A stretch of 64,000 nucleotides of DNA, taken from positions 1 to 64,000 of the forward strand of contig JBLXDM010000006.1 in assembly GCA_048264125.1 (NCBI GenBank), given 5' to 3'. Every line of letters begins with the position of its first letter. The first letter of the stretch is position 1. The position numbers and the translations under genes were made by a program. Positions 63,794-64,000 of this stretch are shown here, one piece after another. This DNA is from M1-B18 sp048264125 (lineage in GTDB: Bacteria > Bacillota > Clostridia > Peptostreptococcales > Natronincolaceae). The notes beneath the pieces were generated by a model. That model worked only from the letters and a program-made list of their open reading frames with translations. It made no database searches and was not told where the DNA came from.

Positions 63794-64000
63794 ATGACGA
63801 TACTAAGTCGGTTTATTGGTAGGCTATATAAGCTTCCACCAGCTGAAACCCATGACATTTCTATCGAAAAGGGGCTTGAAATTTCCATGCTGGATGGAGT
63901 GATATTGAGGGCGGATAGATATTATGTCAAAGGCGCTATAAATCAGCCCACGTTACTTGTCAGAACTCCCTATGGTCGTTCAAAATTAGGCGTAATATGG
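63794..64000 (+). CDS. CocE/NonD family hydrolase, 5' part (runs off the window)
   Basis: The first 69 codons are present and the frame is open at the window end. LEISMLDGVILRADRYYV and LLVRTPYGRSK match the start of the X-Pro dipeptidyl-peptidase (S15)/CocE alpha/beta hydrolase family; the catalytic Ser, Asp and His lie beyond the window. AAGGAGG precedes the ATG. It is probably controlled by the divergent TetR-type protein. Confidence 0.75.
   Translation, partial: MTILSRFIGRLYKLPPAETHDISIEKGLEISMLDGVILRADRYYVKGAINQPTLLVRTPYGRSKLGVIW

Overview
The window looks like the chromosome of a low-GC, anaerobic, spore-former-like Clostridia member, perhaps Alkaliphilus/Natronincola-like (an inference from gene content). 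Supporting content: a glycyl radical enzyme with its activase, two sigma-54 activators, peptide importers, tryptophanase, a collagen-like BclA-type surface protein, and flavodoxin/ferredoxin proteins. No rRNA, tRNA, CRISPR array or intact transposase was seen. Most genes are compact operons with AGGAGG-type ribosome binding sites and hairpin terminators.

Layout. 0-5 kb: an unrecognised helical protein (possibly a 5'-truncated or frameshifted gene), a RidA-like protein and an ABC-F ATPase. 5-7.8 kb: azlC-azlD-TrmB regulator-AlaX operon behind a consensus promoter buried in a perfect 26-bp-arm palindrome. 8-10.8 kb: a MerR-methyltransferase fusion and an MFS exporter. 10.9-26 kb: the most coherent system, with two paralogous PAS/AAA+/Fis sigma-54 activators, each followed by a near-consensus -24/-12 promoter. 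The first promoter precedes a radical-SAM activase plus a HypD-like trans-4-hydroxyproline dehydratase. The second precedes an M24 Xaa-Pro-type peptidase and a complete oligopeptide ABC importer, with a second, ligand-depleted M24 paralogue at the end. Read together, this suggests import of Pro/Hyp-containing (collagen-type) peptides, cleavage, and dehydration of 4-hydroxyproline into the proline/Stickland pool.

26-31.4 kb: DUF2200, EFR1-type ferredoxin, arsenate reductase, and a minus-strand FapA/GAF pair. 31.4-44 kb: AraC-GyrI regulator with a DUF1905-cysteine-peptidase-like fusion, a two-component system plus ABC exporter sharing a response-regulator box, WYL regulator with GyrI-like protein, and a DUF2339/DUF3999 operon whose third gene is broken by a REP-like repeat. 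This stretch holds a scattered family of REP-like GGGACGCTTTGTTTGACAC elements. 44-50 kb: alanine racemase, thioesterase, DUF1697, CPBP protease, LysR, YbaK editing domain and a DMT exporter. 50-53 kb: tryptophanase with a divergent regulator. 53-59.5 kb: an IclR-controlled sugar-acid operon (GntP permease, IlvD/Edd dehydratase, DapA-type aldolase, FAH hydrolase) with two tandem operator palindromes. 59.5-64 kb: a 1030-residue collagen-like beta-helix protein, a TetR regulator and the start of a CocE/NonD hydrolase that runs off the window.

Functions are assigned from remembered family motifs and gene context; no database search was run.
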